From Phaeovulum sp. (lineage in GTDB: Bacteria; Pseudomonadota; Alphaproteobacteria; Rhodobacterales; Rhodobacteraceae): a DNA stretch of 64,000 nucleotides. Made by a program: the position numbers and the translations under genes. The stretch covers positions 1-64,000 of the forward strand of contig NZ_JAUXPI010000045.1 in the NCBI RefSeq assembly GCF_030684035.1. Direction: 5' to 3'. The notes beneath the pieces are model-generated. The model worked only from the letters and a program-made list of their open reading frames with translations. It was not told the DNA's origin and did not search any database. This document shows, in pieces, positions 8,299 through 17,124 of the stretch. Every line of letters starts with the position of its first letter. The first letter of the stretch is position 1.

Positions 8299-8907
8299 AT
8301 GTCCACGAAACCTTTCACCAGCCCCAGCCGCCGCGCCTTTCTGGGCGGTGCGGCATTGGTTGGCGCGGGGCTTGCCGCGCCGGCGCTCGCGCAGACCACG
8401 TTTGATGCGGGCGAGGTACACGAAGATAATGCCTACACCAACGTGCGCCGCAATATCTCGTCGTTCCGCACGCTCGACTGGCAGCCGTACTTCTCCAATA
8501 CGAAGAAGGGCGCGATACTGGTGGATATCACCTCGCGCGCCCTGCATTTCTGGTCCGAGGATCTGAGCGTCTACAAGCTTTTCCCAACCTCGGTGCCGGT
8601 CAGCGAGGATCTTACCCGGAAGGGTCGCTCCGAAGTGGTCCGCAAGGTGGTGGGGCCGACATGGTCGCCGACCCCGGCGATGAAGATCCGCAACCCGGAA
8701 TGGCCCGATTTCGTGCCCGCCGGGCCCGATAATCCGCTTGGAACCCACGCGCTCTACCTGAGCTGGCAATACTATCGAATTCACGGCACCCATGACACCC
8801 GCAAGATCGGGCGCAAGTCTTCGAACGGCTGTATCGGGCTATATAACGAGCATATCGCGCAGCTTTTTGAGCTTACGCGGAACGGCACGCAGGTTCTGCT
8901 GATCTGA
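8299..8907 (+). CDS. L,D-transpeptidase (YkuD) with Tat-like signal
   Basis: A 202-residue exported protein. The N terminus SRRAFLGG has a twin arginine followed by a hydrophobic stretch ending at ALAQ (~32), so export may use Tat. The YkuD domain has active-site H162 (IHGTHD) and C178 (SSNGCIGLYNEH). This is the ErfK-like subtype and is clearly different in sequence from the shorter transpeptidase at 7084. It is divergent from the CAP lipoprotein, with 177 bp between starts that could hold both promoters. Confidence 0.9.
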   Translation: MSTKPFTSPSRRAFLGGAALVGAGLAAPALAQTTFDAGEVHEDNAYTNVRRNISSFRTLDWQPYFSNTKKGAILVDITSRALHFWSEDLSVYKLFPTSVPVSEDLTRKGRSEVVRKVVGPTWSPTPAMKIRNPEWPDFVPAGPDNPLGTHALYLSWQYYRIHGTHDTRKIGRKSSNGCIGLYNEHIAQLFELTRNGTQVLLI

Positions 8908-8945
8908 CGCAGGCGATGATGGCGCGCAATAACACGCGTGTCATC

Positions 8946-9001
8946 CTTGCCAAGCCTTTGCCATATATAGATAATATTTGCGGCATTAAGCTTTTGGCAA
9001 G
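8946..9001. promoter_or_regulatory. mirror-symmetric, AT-rich promoter-like element between convergent genes
   Basis: CTTGCCAA at 8946-8953 and its exact reverse complement TTGGCAAG at 8994-9001 frame an AT-rich core. On the plus strand TTGCCA (8947-8952) is 17 bp from GATAAT (8970-8975). On the minus strand TTGCCA (complement of 8995-9000) is 18 bp from TATTAT (complement of 8971-8976). Both would fire inward, across the tail of hemH or of the transpeptidase. It could instead be a regulator site or RNA stem. No CDS fits the 120-bp gap. Confidence 0.4.
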
Positions 9002-9027
9002 CATTTCGCCGCGCCGCCGGGGGCGGT

Positions 9028-10095
9028 TCAGCCGAGCCAGCCGGTCAGGTTTTCCGTCACCACCTCCATGAGCGCGGCAATGTGGGCCGCGTCGTCGTTG
9101 AGGCAGGGAATATAGGTGAAGCTTTCACCTCCCGCCGCCTCGAAGGCATGGAGGATTTCGCCGTTGATCTCTTCCAGCGTTTCGATGCAGTCGGCGGCGA
9201 AAGCGGGCGAGATTACCGCGATGTTTTTCTTGCCCTCCCGCGCCAGCGCCGCAACATGCTTGACCGTGTAGGGCTTCAGCCATTCCTCGCGCCCGAACAC
9301 CGACTGAAAGCTGGTGTCGATGCTGCCCGCCGCCCAGCCGAGCCGCTCGCGCAAGAGCCGCGAGGTCTTCTGGCACTGGCAATGGTAGGGGTCGCCCTCG
9401 GTCAGGTAGCGCTGGGGCATGCCGTGGTAGGAAGCGACCAGAACATCGGGCCGCGCCGCCAGCCCCGCATAGGCGCGTTCGACCGACTGCGCCAGCGCGT
9501 CGATGTAGCTTGGCCGGTCGAAATACTCGGCCACGACCCGCGCGGCTGGCTGCCGCTTGATCCGCATCAACGCCTTGAAAAACGCGTCGTTGGCGGTCGC
9601 CGAGGTGGCCCCGGCATAGTGCGGGTATAGCGGGAAGAAGAGGATTTTCTCGCAGCCATCGGCCACCATCCGCTCGACCACCGACCGGGTCGAAGGATTG
9701 CCGTAGCGCATGCAGAATTCAACCTGCACAGCCTCGCCCCAGTTTGCCTCGGCAGCGGCGCGGAGTTTGGCCACCTGCTGCCTGGTGATCGTCATCAACG
9801 GGCTTTCGTTGGCCTCGTTGTTCCAGATGAGCCGGTAATTGGCACCCGAAGTGAATGGCCGCTTGCTGAGGATGATGAGCTGCAGCAGCGGTTGCCACTT
9901 CCAGTTAGGGATGTCGATCACCCGCTTGTCGGAAAGAAACTCGTTCAGGTAGCGCCGCATCGACCAGTAGTCGGTGGCATCCGGCGTGCCGAGGTTGGCA
10001 AAAAGCACGCCGATTCTGGCAGGCTTCACCGCAGGGTGATCGGCCGGTGCATGGGCAAGGCGGCCATCGCCGGGGCGGATCGAGGCATTGGTCAT
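9028..10095 (-). CDS. hemH: ferrochelatase
   Basis: A 355-residue protein matching ferrochelatase throughout, which inserts Fe2+ into protoporphyrin IX in the last step of heme synthesis. The start segment IGVLFANLGTP is typical, the metal-site histidine is H224 in SYHGMPQRY, and the conserved AFAADCIETLEEI segment carries the second acidic side. CQCQKTSR follows the histidine region. The start ATG 10095 lies just before the conserved N terminus; a longer frame upstream is a shadow. It follows the NDUFAF5-like gene by 47 bp on the same strand and may share its transcript. Confidence 0.95.
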   Translation of the reverse strand: MTNASIRPGDGRLAHAPADHPAVKPARIGVLFANLGTPDATDYWSMRRYLNEFLSDKRVIDIPNWKWQPLLQLIILSKRPFTSGANYRLIWNNEANESPLMTITRQQVAKLRAAAEANWGEAVQVEFCMRYGNPSTRSVVERMVADGCEKILFFPLYPHYAGATSATANDAFFKALMRIKRQPAARVVAEYFDRPSYIDALAQSVERAYAGLAARPDVLVASYHGMPQRYLTEGDPYHCQCQKTSRLLRERLGWAAGSIDTSFQSVFGREEWLKPYTVKHVAALAREGKKNIAVISPAFAADCIETLEEINGEILHAFEAAGGESFTYIPCLNDDAAHIAALMEVVTENLTGWLG

Positions 10096-10142
10096 CGCGG
10101 TCCCTTTCGCTTTGCCCCCAGATAGCGGTTCGGGCGCAGCCG

Positions 10143-10964
10143 TCAATCTTTGCGGGTTGGAATTGCCGCCAGAACGGCGGCAAGGCTGTGTGTGGCCGAG
10201 CCGGGGCGCAGCGGCTTTTGCTGGCTTTCGTGCGGTGCCCAGCCGGTCAGGTAGATCATCTCGAAACTGGCGGTGATGCGGCCCATGCCATCGCCGAAGG
10301 CTTCGCCATAAAGCTGGCCCGCCTTGGCGAAGAGCGCGCGCGGTGTCGGGGTTCGGCGGCGCGCGGCAAGCGCATTGGCTTCGCCCATGGCGCGCAGGTC
10401 GGCCATCAGCTGCCCCAGATCGCGGTAACTTACCGGGCGCGCTGCCATATCGGCCACTGGCAAGGCAAAGCCAGCCCTTTGCAGCAACCCGCCAAGGTCG
10501 CGGATCTCGCCCATCGGCAGCACCCTTGGGGAAAGGCCGCCGGTCAGCCGCGCCTCGGCATCGGCAAGAACGCTGCGCAATTCGGCCAGCGTCTGGCCGC
10601 CGAACATCACCGCCAGCATCAGCCCATCGGGGGCGAGCGCGCGGCGGCATTGCACCAGTTGGCCGACCGGGTCGTTTGCCCAGTGCAGCGCCAGCGCGTG
10701 GATCACCAGATCATGCGCGCCGGGGGCAAGATCAAGCAGTTCGTCATCTGGCACGATCTTTGCCTGCGGCAGAATTTTCGCCCATGGCCCGGCAAAACCG
10801 GTCACCACGGCAGGTGCCGTAAACCTTCTGTTAACCTCGTTGAGCCTTTCCTCGATCTCGGCGGCAGCATCTTCGTGCAGGAACAGCGCGGGGCCGAAGG
10901 CCGCTGCGCGGGCGCGGTTTCGTAGCAAGGCGATGCGGTCGGTGAGGGGGGGCGGCGTGGTCAT
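10143..10964 (-). CDS. BioC/NDUFAF5-like SAM-methyltransferase-fold protein
   Basis: A 273-residue protein resembling the mitochondrial complex I assembly factor NDUFAF5 and alphaproteobacterial relatives. The central part (DLVIHALALHWANDPVGQL, then RRALAPDGLMLAVMFGG) is the usual motif II/III region of class I methyltransferases. Motif I, normally a GxGxG loop, is degenerate here (VVTGFAGPWAKIL). NDUFAF5 is known to hydroxylate an arginine of NDUFS7 rather than to methylate, so a methyltransferase name should be used with care. Its ATG (10962-10964) overlaps the comF ATG on the other strand. Confidence 0.75.
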   Translation of the reverse strand: MTTPPPLTDRIALLRNRARAAAFGPALFLHEDAAAEIEERLNEVNRRFTAPAVVTGFAGPWAKILPQAKIVPDDELLDLAPGAHDLVIHALALHWANDPVGQLVQCRRALAPDGLMLAVMFGGQTLAELRSVLADAEARLTGGLSPRVLPMGEIRDLGGLLQRAGFALPVADMAARPVSYRDLGQLMADLRAMGEANALAARRRTPTPRALFAKAGQLYGEAFGDGMGRITASFEMIYLTGWAPHESQQKPLRPGSATHSLAAVLAAIPTRKD

Positions 10965-11712
10965 GGGGCGCAACTTTACGGGGCTTCGGCGCGGGATGCT
11001 AGGGGCGCTGCACCTGATGTTTCCGCCCCGCTGCATTGCCTGCGGCGATCTGGTGAGCACCGATTTCGGCCTCTGCGCCGCCTGCTGGCGCGACACCCCC
11101 TTTGCTACCGGGCTGGTGTGCGACAAATGCGGCGTCCCGCTGCCGGGCGAAGATGAGGGCAGGGCGGAGTTCTGCGACGATTGCCTGACCCTGGCGCGGC
11201 CATGGAAAAGGGGGCGCGCGGCGCTGGTGTACAACGGGGCCGCGCGGCGCATGGTGCTGGCATTCAAGCATGGCGACAGGCTTGACCTCTTGCGGCCTTT
11301 GGCGGGCTGGATGAACCGGGCGGCTGCACCGATTCTTGAACCCGGAATGCTGGTGGTGCCGGTGCCGTTGCACCGGCTGCGGCTCTTGAAGCGGCGCTAC
11401 AACCAATCGGTGCTGCTGGCGGCGGCGCTGGCCCGCGCGGCGGCGCTTGACCACGCGCCAGACCTGTTGCTGCGCACCCGCGCCACGGCAAGCCAGGAGG
11501 GGCTGCACCGCGACGACCGTTTTGCCAATCTGGCGGGTGCGGTGCGGGTGAACCCGCGCCGGGAGGCGGTGCTTGCCGGGCGCGCGGTGCTTTTGGTCGA
11601 TGACGTGATGACCTCGGGCGCGACCTTCGCCGCCTGTGCCGATGCCTGCCTTGCCGCGGGGGCAAAAAACGTTTCGGTGCTGGCTCTGGCGCGCGTTGCG
11701 AAGGATGCCTAA
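10963..11712 (+). CDS. comF: ComF-family phosphoribosyltransferase-like protein
   Basis: A 249-residue protein with the ComF plan. An N-terminal zinc region has cysteine pairs C24/C27, C38/C41, C53/C56 and C71/C74. The C-terminal phosphoribosyltransferase domain has the PRPP loop VLLVDDVMTSGAT (~205-217). ComF is needed for DNA uptake in some naturally competent bacteria; its reaction is not settled. The ATG at 10963 has a G-rich ribosome-binding site (GAGGGGGG about 10 bp upstream) and overlaps the opposing gene's start; an internal ATG at 10996 is an alternative. Confidence 0.85.
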   Translation: MGRNFTGLRRGMLGALHLMFPPRCIACGDLVSTDFGLCAACWRDTPFATGLVCDKCGVPLPGEDEGRAEFCDDCLTLARPWKRGRAALVYNGAARRMVLAFKHGDRLDLLRPLAGWMNRAAAPILEPGMLVVPVPLHRLRLLKRRYNQSVLLAAALARAAALDHAPDLLLRTRATASQEGLHRDDRFANLAGAVRVNPRREAVLAGRAVLLVDDVMTSGATFAACADACLAAGAKNVSVLALARVAKDA

Positions 11713-11749
11713 ATCCCGCATAGTCGCAGCCGAGAGAAGGATTTTACCC

Positions 11750-12007
11750 ATGCCGCGCGTCGAGATCTATACCACCCGTTCCTGCCCCTATTGCCTTGCC
11801 GCGAAAGCGCTTCTGACCCGCAAGGGCGTGAAGTTCGAGGAAACCGATGTGGGCGCGGACCCCTCGCTGCGGATGGCGATGACCCAGCGCGCGGGCGGGC
11901 GGCGGACGGTGCCGCAAATCTTCATCGGCGGCAAGCATGTGGGCGGTTGCGATGATATCCATGCGCTTGACCACCTCGGCAGGCTTGATGCGCTCTTGGC
12001 AGGCTAG
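11750..12007 (+). CDS. grxC: glutaredoxin 3
   Basis: An 85-residue single-domain glutaredoxin. The dithiol site CPYC is at residues 12-15, the glutathione-binding TVPQIFI segment carries the cis-proline, and GGCDD follows. It reduces disulfides and glutathionylated proteins with glutathione; gshA is also in this window, at 37.2 kb. The ribosome-binding site GAGAAGGA lies about 8 bp before ATG 11750, which settles the start against a longer frame. It is 37 bp after comF and 3 bp before the nitrilase gene, so likely one operon. Confidence 0.93.
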   Translation: MPRVEIYTTRSCPYCLAAKALLTRKGVKFEETDVGADPSLRMAMTQRAGGRRTVPQIFIGGKHVGGCDDIHALDHLGRLDALLAG

Positions 12008-12010
12008 GCC

Positions 12011-12847
12011 ATGCGGGCGGCGCTGATCCAGCTTTCGGTTACCGACGACTGGGCGGTGAACCTGCCGGTGACGCTGGGCTTGGTGCGGCAGGCGGTGGCG
12101 GCGGGGGCGGGCTTTGTGCTTACGCCCGAGGCGACGAACCTGCTCAGCTCTGACCGTGCCCATCAGCGCGCCGTGTTGCACCCCGAGGCCAGCGACCCGA
12201 CGCTGGCGGCGCTGCGGGCCGAGGCGGCGCGGGCGGGGGTGTGGCTGCTGATCGGCTCGCTGGCGCTGAAAACCGACGATGCCGATGGCCGCTTTGCCAA
12301 CCGCTGCTTTCTGATCGGGCCGGATGGCAGCATCGCGGCGCGCTATGACAAGATCCATATGTTCGACGTGGAGGTGAGCGAAACCGAGCGTTACCGCGAA
12401 TCCGAGGGCTATCGGCCCGGTGCGCGGGCGGTGCTGGCCGCCACGCCTTTTGCGCGGCTTGGCCTTTCGGTCTGCTATGACCTGCGCTTTCCCTATCTTT
12501 ACCGCGCCCTCGCGCATGCCGGGGCGGAGGTGCTGACCGTTCCCGCCGCCTTCAACGACACCACCGGTGCCGCGCATTGGGAGCCCTTGCTGCGGGCGCG
12601 GGCGATTGAAAACGGTGCCTATGTGCTGGCACCCGCGCAATGCGGCAGCCACGCCGCCCATGCCGGCCGTCCGCGCCGCACCCATGGCCACAGCCTTGCC
12701 GTGGCACCCTGGGGCGAGGTGTTGGCAGACGGCGGCATCGAACCGGGCGTGAGCCTCGTCACGCTCGATCTGGCCGAGGTGGCACGCGCCCGCGCGCGGG
12801 TGCCATCGCTTTCGCACGACCGCCCCTTTGCGGGGCCGACGCCGTGA
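12011..12847 (+). CDS. carbon-nitrogen hydrolase (Nit2 / omega-amidase-like)
   Basis: A 278-residue nitrilase-superfamily enzyme with the whole catalytic triad: E40 (TPEATN), K114 (YDKIHMFD) and C155 (SVCYDLRFP). The DVEVSETERYRES segment after the lysine is typical of the Nit1/Nit2 branch, whose members hydrolyse omega-amides such as 2-oxoglutaramate or deaminated glutathione. Its place directly after the glutaredoxin gene makes deaminated-glutathione amidase the more attractive idea, but this is inference. Its stop overlaps the GTG start of the marR gene. Confidence 0.87.
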   Translation: MRAALIQLSVTDDWAVNLPVTLGLVRQAVAAGAGFVLTPEATNLLSSDRAHQRAVLHPEASDPTLAALRAEAARAGVWLLIGSLALKTDDADGRFANRCFLIGPDGSIAARYDKIHMFDVEVSETERYRESEGYRPGARAVLAATPFARLGLSVCYDLRFPYLYRALAHAGAEVLTVPAAFNDTTGAAHWEPLLRARAIENGAYVLAPAQCGSHAAHAGRPRRTHGHSLAVAPWGEVLADGGIEPGVSLVTLDLAEVARARARVPSLSHDRPFAGPTP

Positions 12848-13287
12848 CCGATGCCACCGATACCCTTGCCGCCGCGCTTTTTTCGGAAGTCTTCATGACC
12901 GATCAGCTGGCGCGCCACCGGGTTTCGCGGGCGTTGCCCAAGGGCATGGAGATTTCGCATTTCTCGGTGCTGAACCACCTTGCCCACAGCCCCGAAGAGC
13001 GAACCCCGGCGCAACTTGCCGCCACCTTTCATGTTACCCGTGGCGCGATGACCAATACCCTGGCCAAGCTCGAATGGGCGGGGCATGTGCACATCCGCCC
13101 CGATTGGGACGATGCGCGGCGAAAGTTCGTGTCGATCAGCCCGGCGGGTCGGGCCGCGCGTGACACCGCGGTTGCGGCTTTCATGCCGGTCATTGCCGAT
13201 CTGGTGCGCGGCATCGGCCCGGAGAGGGTGCGCGCCATGCTTCCGGTTCTGCGCGAACTGCGCGCCCGGCTGGAAGGGGCGCTCTGA
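12844..13287 (+). CDS. MarR-family transcriptional regulator
   Basis: A 147-residue winged-helix protein. The helix-turn-helix is around residues 55-78 (TPAQLAATFHVTRGAMTNTLAKLEWAG) and the wing follows (DDARRKFVSISPAG), with helices at both ends for dimerisation. The GTG at 12844 overlaps the nitrilase stop (GTGA) and was chosen for this coupling and because the frame above it is a shadow. Ligand and targets are unknown; the grxC-nitrilase-marR arrangement suggests it may control its own operon. Confidence 0.83.
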   Translation: MTDATDTLAAALFSEVFMTDQLARHRVSRALPKGMEISHFSVLNHLAHSPEERTPAQLAATFHVTRGAMTNTLAKLEWAGHVHIRPDWDDARRKFVSISPAGRAARDTAVAAFMPVIADLVRGIGPERVRAMLPVLRELRARLEGAL

Positions 13288-13297
13288 CGCCAGCGCG

Positions 13298-14173
13298 TCA
13301 GATGAGCGCGGCGTGGCGCATGGCGGCGTCGATTGCGGCCTTGGTGCCATCAAGCAGCGTGGTCAGCGGCAGCCGCACCGTCTCGCCGCAAAGCCCGAGC
13401 CTGGAGAGCGCGTATTTCGCCCCGGCAAGCCCCGGCTCGATGAAAATTGCGCTATGCAGCGGCATGAGCCTATCCTGATACTCCAGCGCCTTGGCGTAGT
13501 CGCCAGCCAGCATCGCCACCTGAAACTCGGAACAAAGCCGTGGTGCCACATTGGCGGTAACCGAAATGCAGCCAACCCCGCCTTGCGCATTGAAACCAAG
13601 CGCCGTTGCATCTTCGCCCGAAATCTGGATGAAATCTGCGCCGCAGGTCTGGCGTTGCTTGCTGACCCGTTCGATCTTGCCGGTTGCGTCCTTCACCCCG
13701 ACGATGCGCGGCAGTTTGGCCAGCACGCCCATGGTTTCCGGGCTCATGTCGATCACCGAGCGGCCGGGGATGTTGTAGATGATGATCGGCAGCGTGCAGG
13801 CATCATGCAGGGCGGTGTAATGCGCAATCAACCCGCGCTGCGTGGGCTTGTTGTAATAGGGCGTTACCACCAGCGCCGCATCGGCCCCCACATCCTGCAT
13901 CTCGCGGATCAGCGCGACCGCGTGGGCGGTGGCGTTTGAACCCGCTCCGGCGATCACCGGAATCCGCCCGGCGGCGGCTTTCACCACCTCGGTCACCACC
14001 TGCACATGCTCGCCGTGGCTGAGCGTCGGGCTTTCGCCGGTGGTGCCGCAGGGCACCAGCGCGTGGCTGCCCTCGGCGATGTGCCATTCCACCAGCTTCC
14101 TGAGCGCGTCCAGATCCAGTGCGCCGCTCGCGGTGAACGGTGTGACCAGTGCAGGGATCGACCCTTTGAACAT
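13298..14173 (-). CDS. dapA: 4-hydroxy-tetrahydrodipicolinate synthase
   Basis: A 291-residue TIM-barrel aldolase that condenses pyruvate with aspartate semialdehyde, the first step of the lysine and diaminopimelate branch. The key residues are in place: Schiff-base K161 (VGVKDATG), Y133 (IIYNIPGR) and T44/T45 in GTTGES. The start ATG 14173 has a good ribosome-binding site (AAAGGAG). It is convergent with marR, 10 bp apart, and divergent from the lytic transglycosylase, so both neighbours of the 143-bp divergent gap serve peptidoglycan metabolism. Confidence 0.95.
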   Translation of the reverse strand: MFKGSIPALVTPFTASGALDLDALRKLVEWHIAEGSHALVPCGTTGESPTLSHGEHVQVVTEVVKAAAGRIPVIAGAGSNATAHAVALIREMQDVGADAALVVTPYYNKPTQRGLIAHYTALHDACTLPIIIYNIPGRSVIDMSPETMGVLAKLPRIVGVKDATGKIERVSKQRQTCGADFIQISGEDATALGFNAQGGVGCISVTANVAPRLCSEFQVAMLAGDYAKALEYQDRLMPLHSAIFIEPGLAGAKYALSRLGLCGETVRLPLTTLLDGTKAAIDAAMRHAALI

Positions 14174-14316
14174 GACGCGCTCCTTTCGTTTTCGGTGGAT
14201 TCGCCGGTGCAAATCGGCGCGGACCCTAGCCGAGCCGCGCGCGCTTGCCAAGTTTGTGTCTTGCGCCAAGGCCGCTTGGCAGGCAGGAAGGGTGAAAACC
14301 AACCGAGCCGAGGCAC

Positions 14317-16242
14317 ATGTTTGCACGAAACTGGTATTTTGCCGCCCTATTCGCCCTGACCGCGCTTTTCACCGGGCTGCCGCGCCCGTCGCTGGCCGAA
14401 GATACCGAGGCGCTTGCCCGCGCCATGGCCGCGATCGAGGCGAAAGACTGGGTGACTGCACTCGCCGAAGGTGCGGCGGCAGGCGCGCTTTCCCGCGATA
14501 TCGTCGAATGGCACCGGCTGCGCGCGGGCGAGGGCAGGTTTGCCGAGTTTGCCGCCTTTGCCGCGCGCCGCGCCGACTGGCCGGGAATGCCGCTGTTGCG
14601 CAAGGCAGGCGAGGCGAAACTTGCCGAGGCCTCGGCCGCCGAGGTGCGCGCCTGGTTTGCGCCGCTTGCGCCGCAAACCGGGGCCGGGGCGCTGGCGCTG
14701 GTTGCGGCGGGCGGCGATGCGGGCGAGGCGGTGCGCGCCTGGCGCAACCTGAGCCTGACCGAGGCCGAGCAGGCGGCGTTTCTGGCCGCGCATGGCCCGG
14801 TGCTGGCCGACCATCACGGCGGGCGCATGCAGATGTTGCTTGACCGTGGGCTGATCGAGCAGGCGCGCGCCATGCTTGATCTGGTCAGCGCCAACACCCG
14901 CGCGGTGGCCGCAGCCCGGATCGCGCTGCAAGCCGATGCAAACGGCGTCGATGCGTTGATCGCGGCGGTGCCGCCTGCGATGGCGGGCTCGGCAGGGCTG
15001 GCGCGCGACCGTGCCGCCTGGCGGCTGCGAAAGGGCAACCCGGATGGGGCGGCAGAGCTGATGCTTGAACGTTCCGGCAGCGCCGAGGCACTTGGCTCGC
15101 CCGAGCTTTGGGCCGCGATGCGGGCCCGGCTGGTGCGCGATGATCTGCGCGCGGGCAACTTCAGCCGCGCCTACCGGCTTGCCTCGCGCAACCGGATGAG
15201 CACCGGCAGCGCCTATGCCGATCTGGAATGGCTGGCGGGCTATGCCGCGCTGAAGCTGGGCGATGCGCCTGCGGCGCTTGGGCATTTCAAGGCGTTTGAG
15301 GCGGCGGTGAAAAGCCCGATCAGCATGGGGCGCGCCGGCTATTGGCAGGGCCGCGCCCATGAGGCGGCGGGCAATGCCGAAGCCGCGCGCGCGGCCTATG
15401 CCATGGCGGCGCGCTACCAGACCTCGTACTACGGGCTTCTGGCCGCCGAGCGCGCCGGGCTGCCGCCCGACCCGGCACTTGCCGGGACCGCGCCGCTGCC
15501 GGACTGGCGCAATGCCGCCTTTACCGGATCGTCGGTGTTTCAGGCGGCGGTGCTTTTGCGCGCGGCGGGGGCTGGCACGCTGGCCAAGCGGTTCTTCCTG
15601 CACCTTGGCGAAAGCCTGAGCGATGATGACCTTGCGCGGCTGGCGCGGCTGGCGCTTGATTGGAACGATGCGCATCTTGCGCTGGTCATTGCCAAGGCCG
15701 CCGCCGACCGCGGCACCGAGCTGGTGCCTGCCTATTACCCGCTTTCGGGGATGGAAAAGCTCGACCTCGGAATTCCGCCCGAATTGCTGCTGGCCATCAC
15801 CCGGCGCGAAAGCGAGTTCAACCCCGCGGTCATTTCCAGCGCCGGGGCGCGCGGGCTGATGCAGGTGATGCCCAACACCGGGCGCGAGACCGCCGCGAAG
15901 ATCGGCCAGCCGTTTTCGCTCGACCGGCTGCTGAGCGATGGCGAATACAACTCGCGCCTCGCCTCGGCCTATATCGCCGGGTTAAGGGCCGAGTTCGGCC
16001 CGGCGCTGGCGCTGGTGGCTTCGGGCTATAATGCCGGGCCGGGGCGGCCGCGCCGCTGGATGGGCGAGCGCGGCGATCCGCGGCAGGCATCGGTCGATGT
16101 CATCGACTGGGTCGAGATGATCCCCTTCGAGGAAACCCGCAATTACGTCATGCGGGTATCGGAAAGCGTTGCGGTGTATCGCGCGCGGCTGAGCGGCGTT
16201 TCGGCACCGGTGAAGCTGACCGACATGCTCAATGGGCGCTGA
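14317..16242 (+). CDS. slt: soluble lytic murein transglycosylase
   Basis: A 641-residue exported protein with a signal peptide (residues 1-27, ending SLAE). A long alpha-helical superhelix full of alanine-rich repeats leads to the catalytic SLT domain at ~480-600. The catalytic glutamate is E498 in TRRESEFNP, followed by [10 protein letters not shown] and the GYNAGPGR motif. It cleaves the MurNAc-GlcNAc bond with formation of a 1,6-anhydro end in the periplasm. Size and layout match Slt70. Its stop is 6 bp from the convergent transporter gene. Confidence 0.93.
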   Translation: MFARNWYFAALFALTALFTGLPRPSLAEDTEALARAMAAIEAKDWVTALAEGAAAGALSRDIVEWHRLRAGEGRFAEFAAFAARRADWPGMPLLRKAGEAKLAEASAAEVRAWFAPLAPQTGAGALALVAAGGDAGEAVRAWRNLSLTEAEQAAFLAAHGPVLADHHGGRMQMLLDRGLIEQARAMLDLVSANTRAVAAARIALQADANGVDALIAAVPPAMAGSAGLARDRAAWRLRKGNPDGAAELMLERSGSAEALGSPELWAAMRARLVRDDLRAGNFSRAYRLASRNRMSTGSAYADLEWLAGYAALKLGDAPAALGHFKAFEAAVKSPISMGRAGYWQGRAHEAAGNAEAARAAYAMAARYQTSYYGLLAAERAGLPPDPALAGTAPLPDWRNAAFTGSSVFQAAVLLRAAGAGTLAKRFFLHLGESLSDDDLARLARLALDWNDAHLALVIAKAAADRGTELVPAYYPLSGMEKLDLGIPPELLLAITRRESEFNPAVISSAGARGLMQVMPNTGRETAAKIGQPFSLDRLLSDGEYNSRLASAYIAGLRAEFGPALALVASGYNAGPGRPRRWMGERGDPRQASVDVIDWVEMIPFEETRNYVMRVSESVAVYRARLSGVSAPVKLTDMLNGR

Positions 16243-16248
16243 TCCGGG

Positions 16249-17124
16249 TCAGGCCTTTTGCGCCGCAATGCGCGAACGCCAGAGCGTGAACAGCCCCGCC
16301 CCGACCACCACAACCGCGCCCACCGCCACCTCGGGCTTCAGCACTTCGTCGAACACGGTGATGCCGAGCACCGCGATGAACACCAGTTGCAGATAGGCGA
16401 AGGGCTGAATCGCGCTTGCCTCGGCGGCCTCATAGGCCTTGATGAGCAGCCAGTGCGCGGTGATCGCGGTCAGGCACAGGAGGCCCATCCAGGCCCAGTC
16501 TGGCCGCGCCATCGGCTCCCAGAACCAGATGCCGACCGCGGTTGCCGCCAGCGCCCCCACGGTTCCGGTCCAGAAGAACGATACCGCCGCACTGTCCTTG
16601 CGCGCCACATAGCGGGTGAGCAAGCCGTAAAGCGCGAACATGAAAGCCGCGCCGAGCGGGATCAGCGCGGCGGGCGAAAACACCTTTACCCCCGGTTGCA
16701 GGATGATCAGCACCCCGGCAAAGCCGATGCCGATTGCGCTCCAGCGCCGCCAGCCGACCCTTTCGCCCAGAACCGGGCCGGAAAGCGCTGCCACCAGCAG
16801 CGGATAGCAGATGAAGATCGCGTGGGTTTCCACCAGACCCAGAATGACGAAGGCTTGCACCGTCACCAGCACTTCGAAGATCAGCAAGAGCGCGCGCAGC
16901 GCTTGCAGCCACGGCTGGCGGCTGAACGCGGCGGCGCGCAGGCCGCCCGGTTGCCGCGCCGCGAGCGCGACCACGAAGAGCGCAAAGAACCAGTAGCGGA
17001 TCATCACCACCATGTAGACGTTGTATTCCCCCGCGAGATGGCGCGAGATGCCGTCTTGCAGCGAGAAGATCACCGTCGCGCCGATCATCATCGCCACGCC
17101 CTTGCGGGTGCTTTGCGGGGTCAT
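16249..17124 (-). CDS. EamA-domain (DMT) transporter
   Basis: A 291-residue inner-membrane protein with about ten hydrophobic segments in two EamA repeats. In the first, the conserved segment around ETHAIFICYPLLVAALSGPVLGER is clear; in the second, AIQPFAYLQLVFIAVLGITVFDE is the matching piece. DMT carriers export amino acids and other metabolites; substrate cannot be told. Its ATG overlaps the stop of mnmD by 4 bp, so it is co-translated with a tRNA modification gene. Confidence 0.87.
   Translation of the reverse strand: MTPQSTRKGVAMMIGATVIFSLQDGISRHLAGEYNVYMVVMIRYWFFALFVVALAARQPGGLRAAAFSRQPWLQALRALLLIFEVLVTVQAFVILGLVETHAIFICYPLLVAALSGPVLGERVGWRRWSAIGIGFAGVLIILQPGVKVFSPAALIPLGAAFMFALYGLLTRYVARKDSAAVSFFWTGTVGALAATAVGIWFWEPMARPDWAWMGLLCLTAITAHWLLIKAYEAAEASAIQPFAYLQLVFIAVLGITVFDEVLKPEVAVGAVVVVGAGLFTLWRSRIAAQKA

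Noticed and set aside
10047-10925. 292-residue plus-strand frame opposite the NDUFAF5-like gene
   Set aside because: It is antisense to that gene and to the hemH start, has shadow composition and no recognisable domain.
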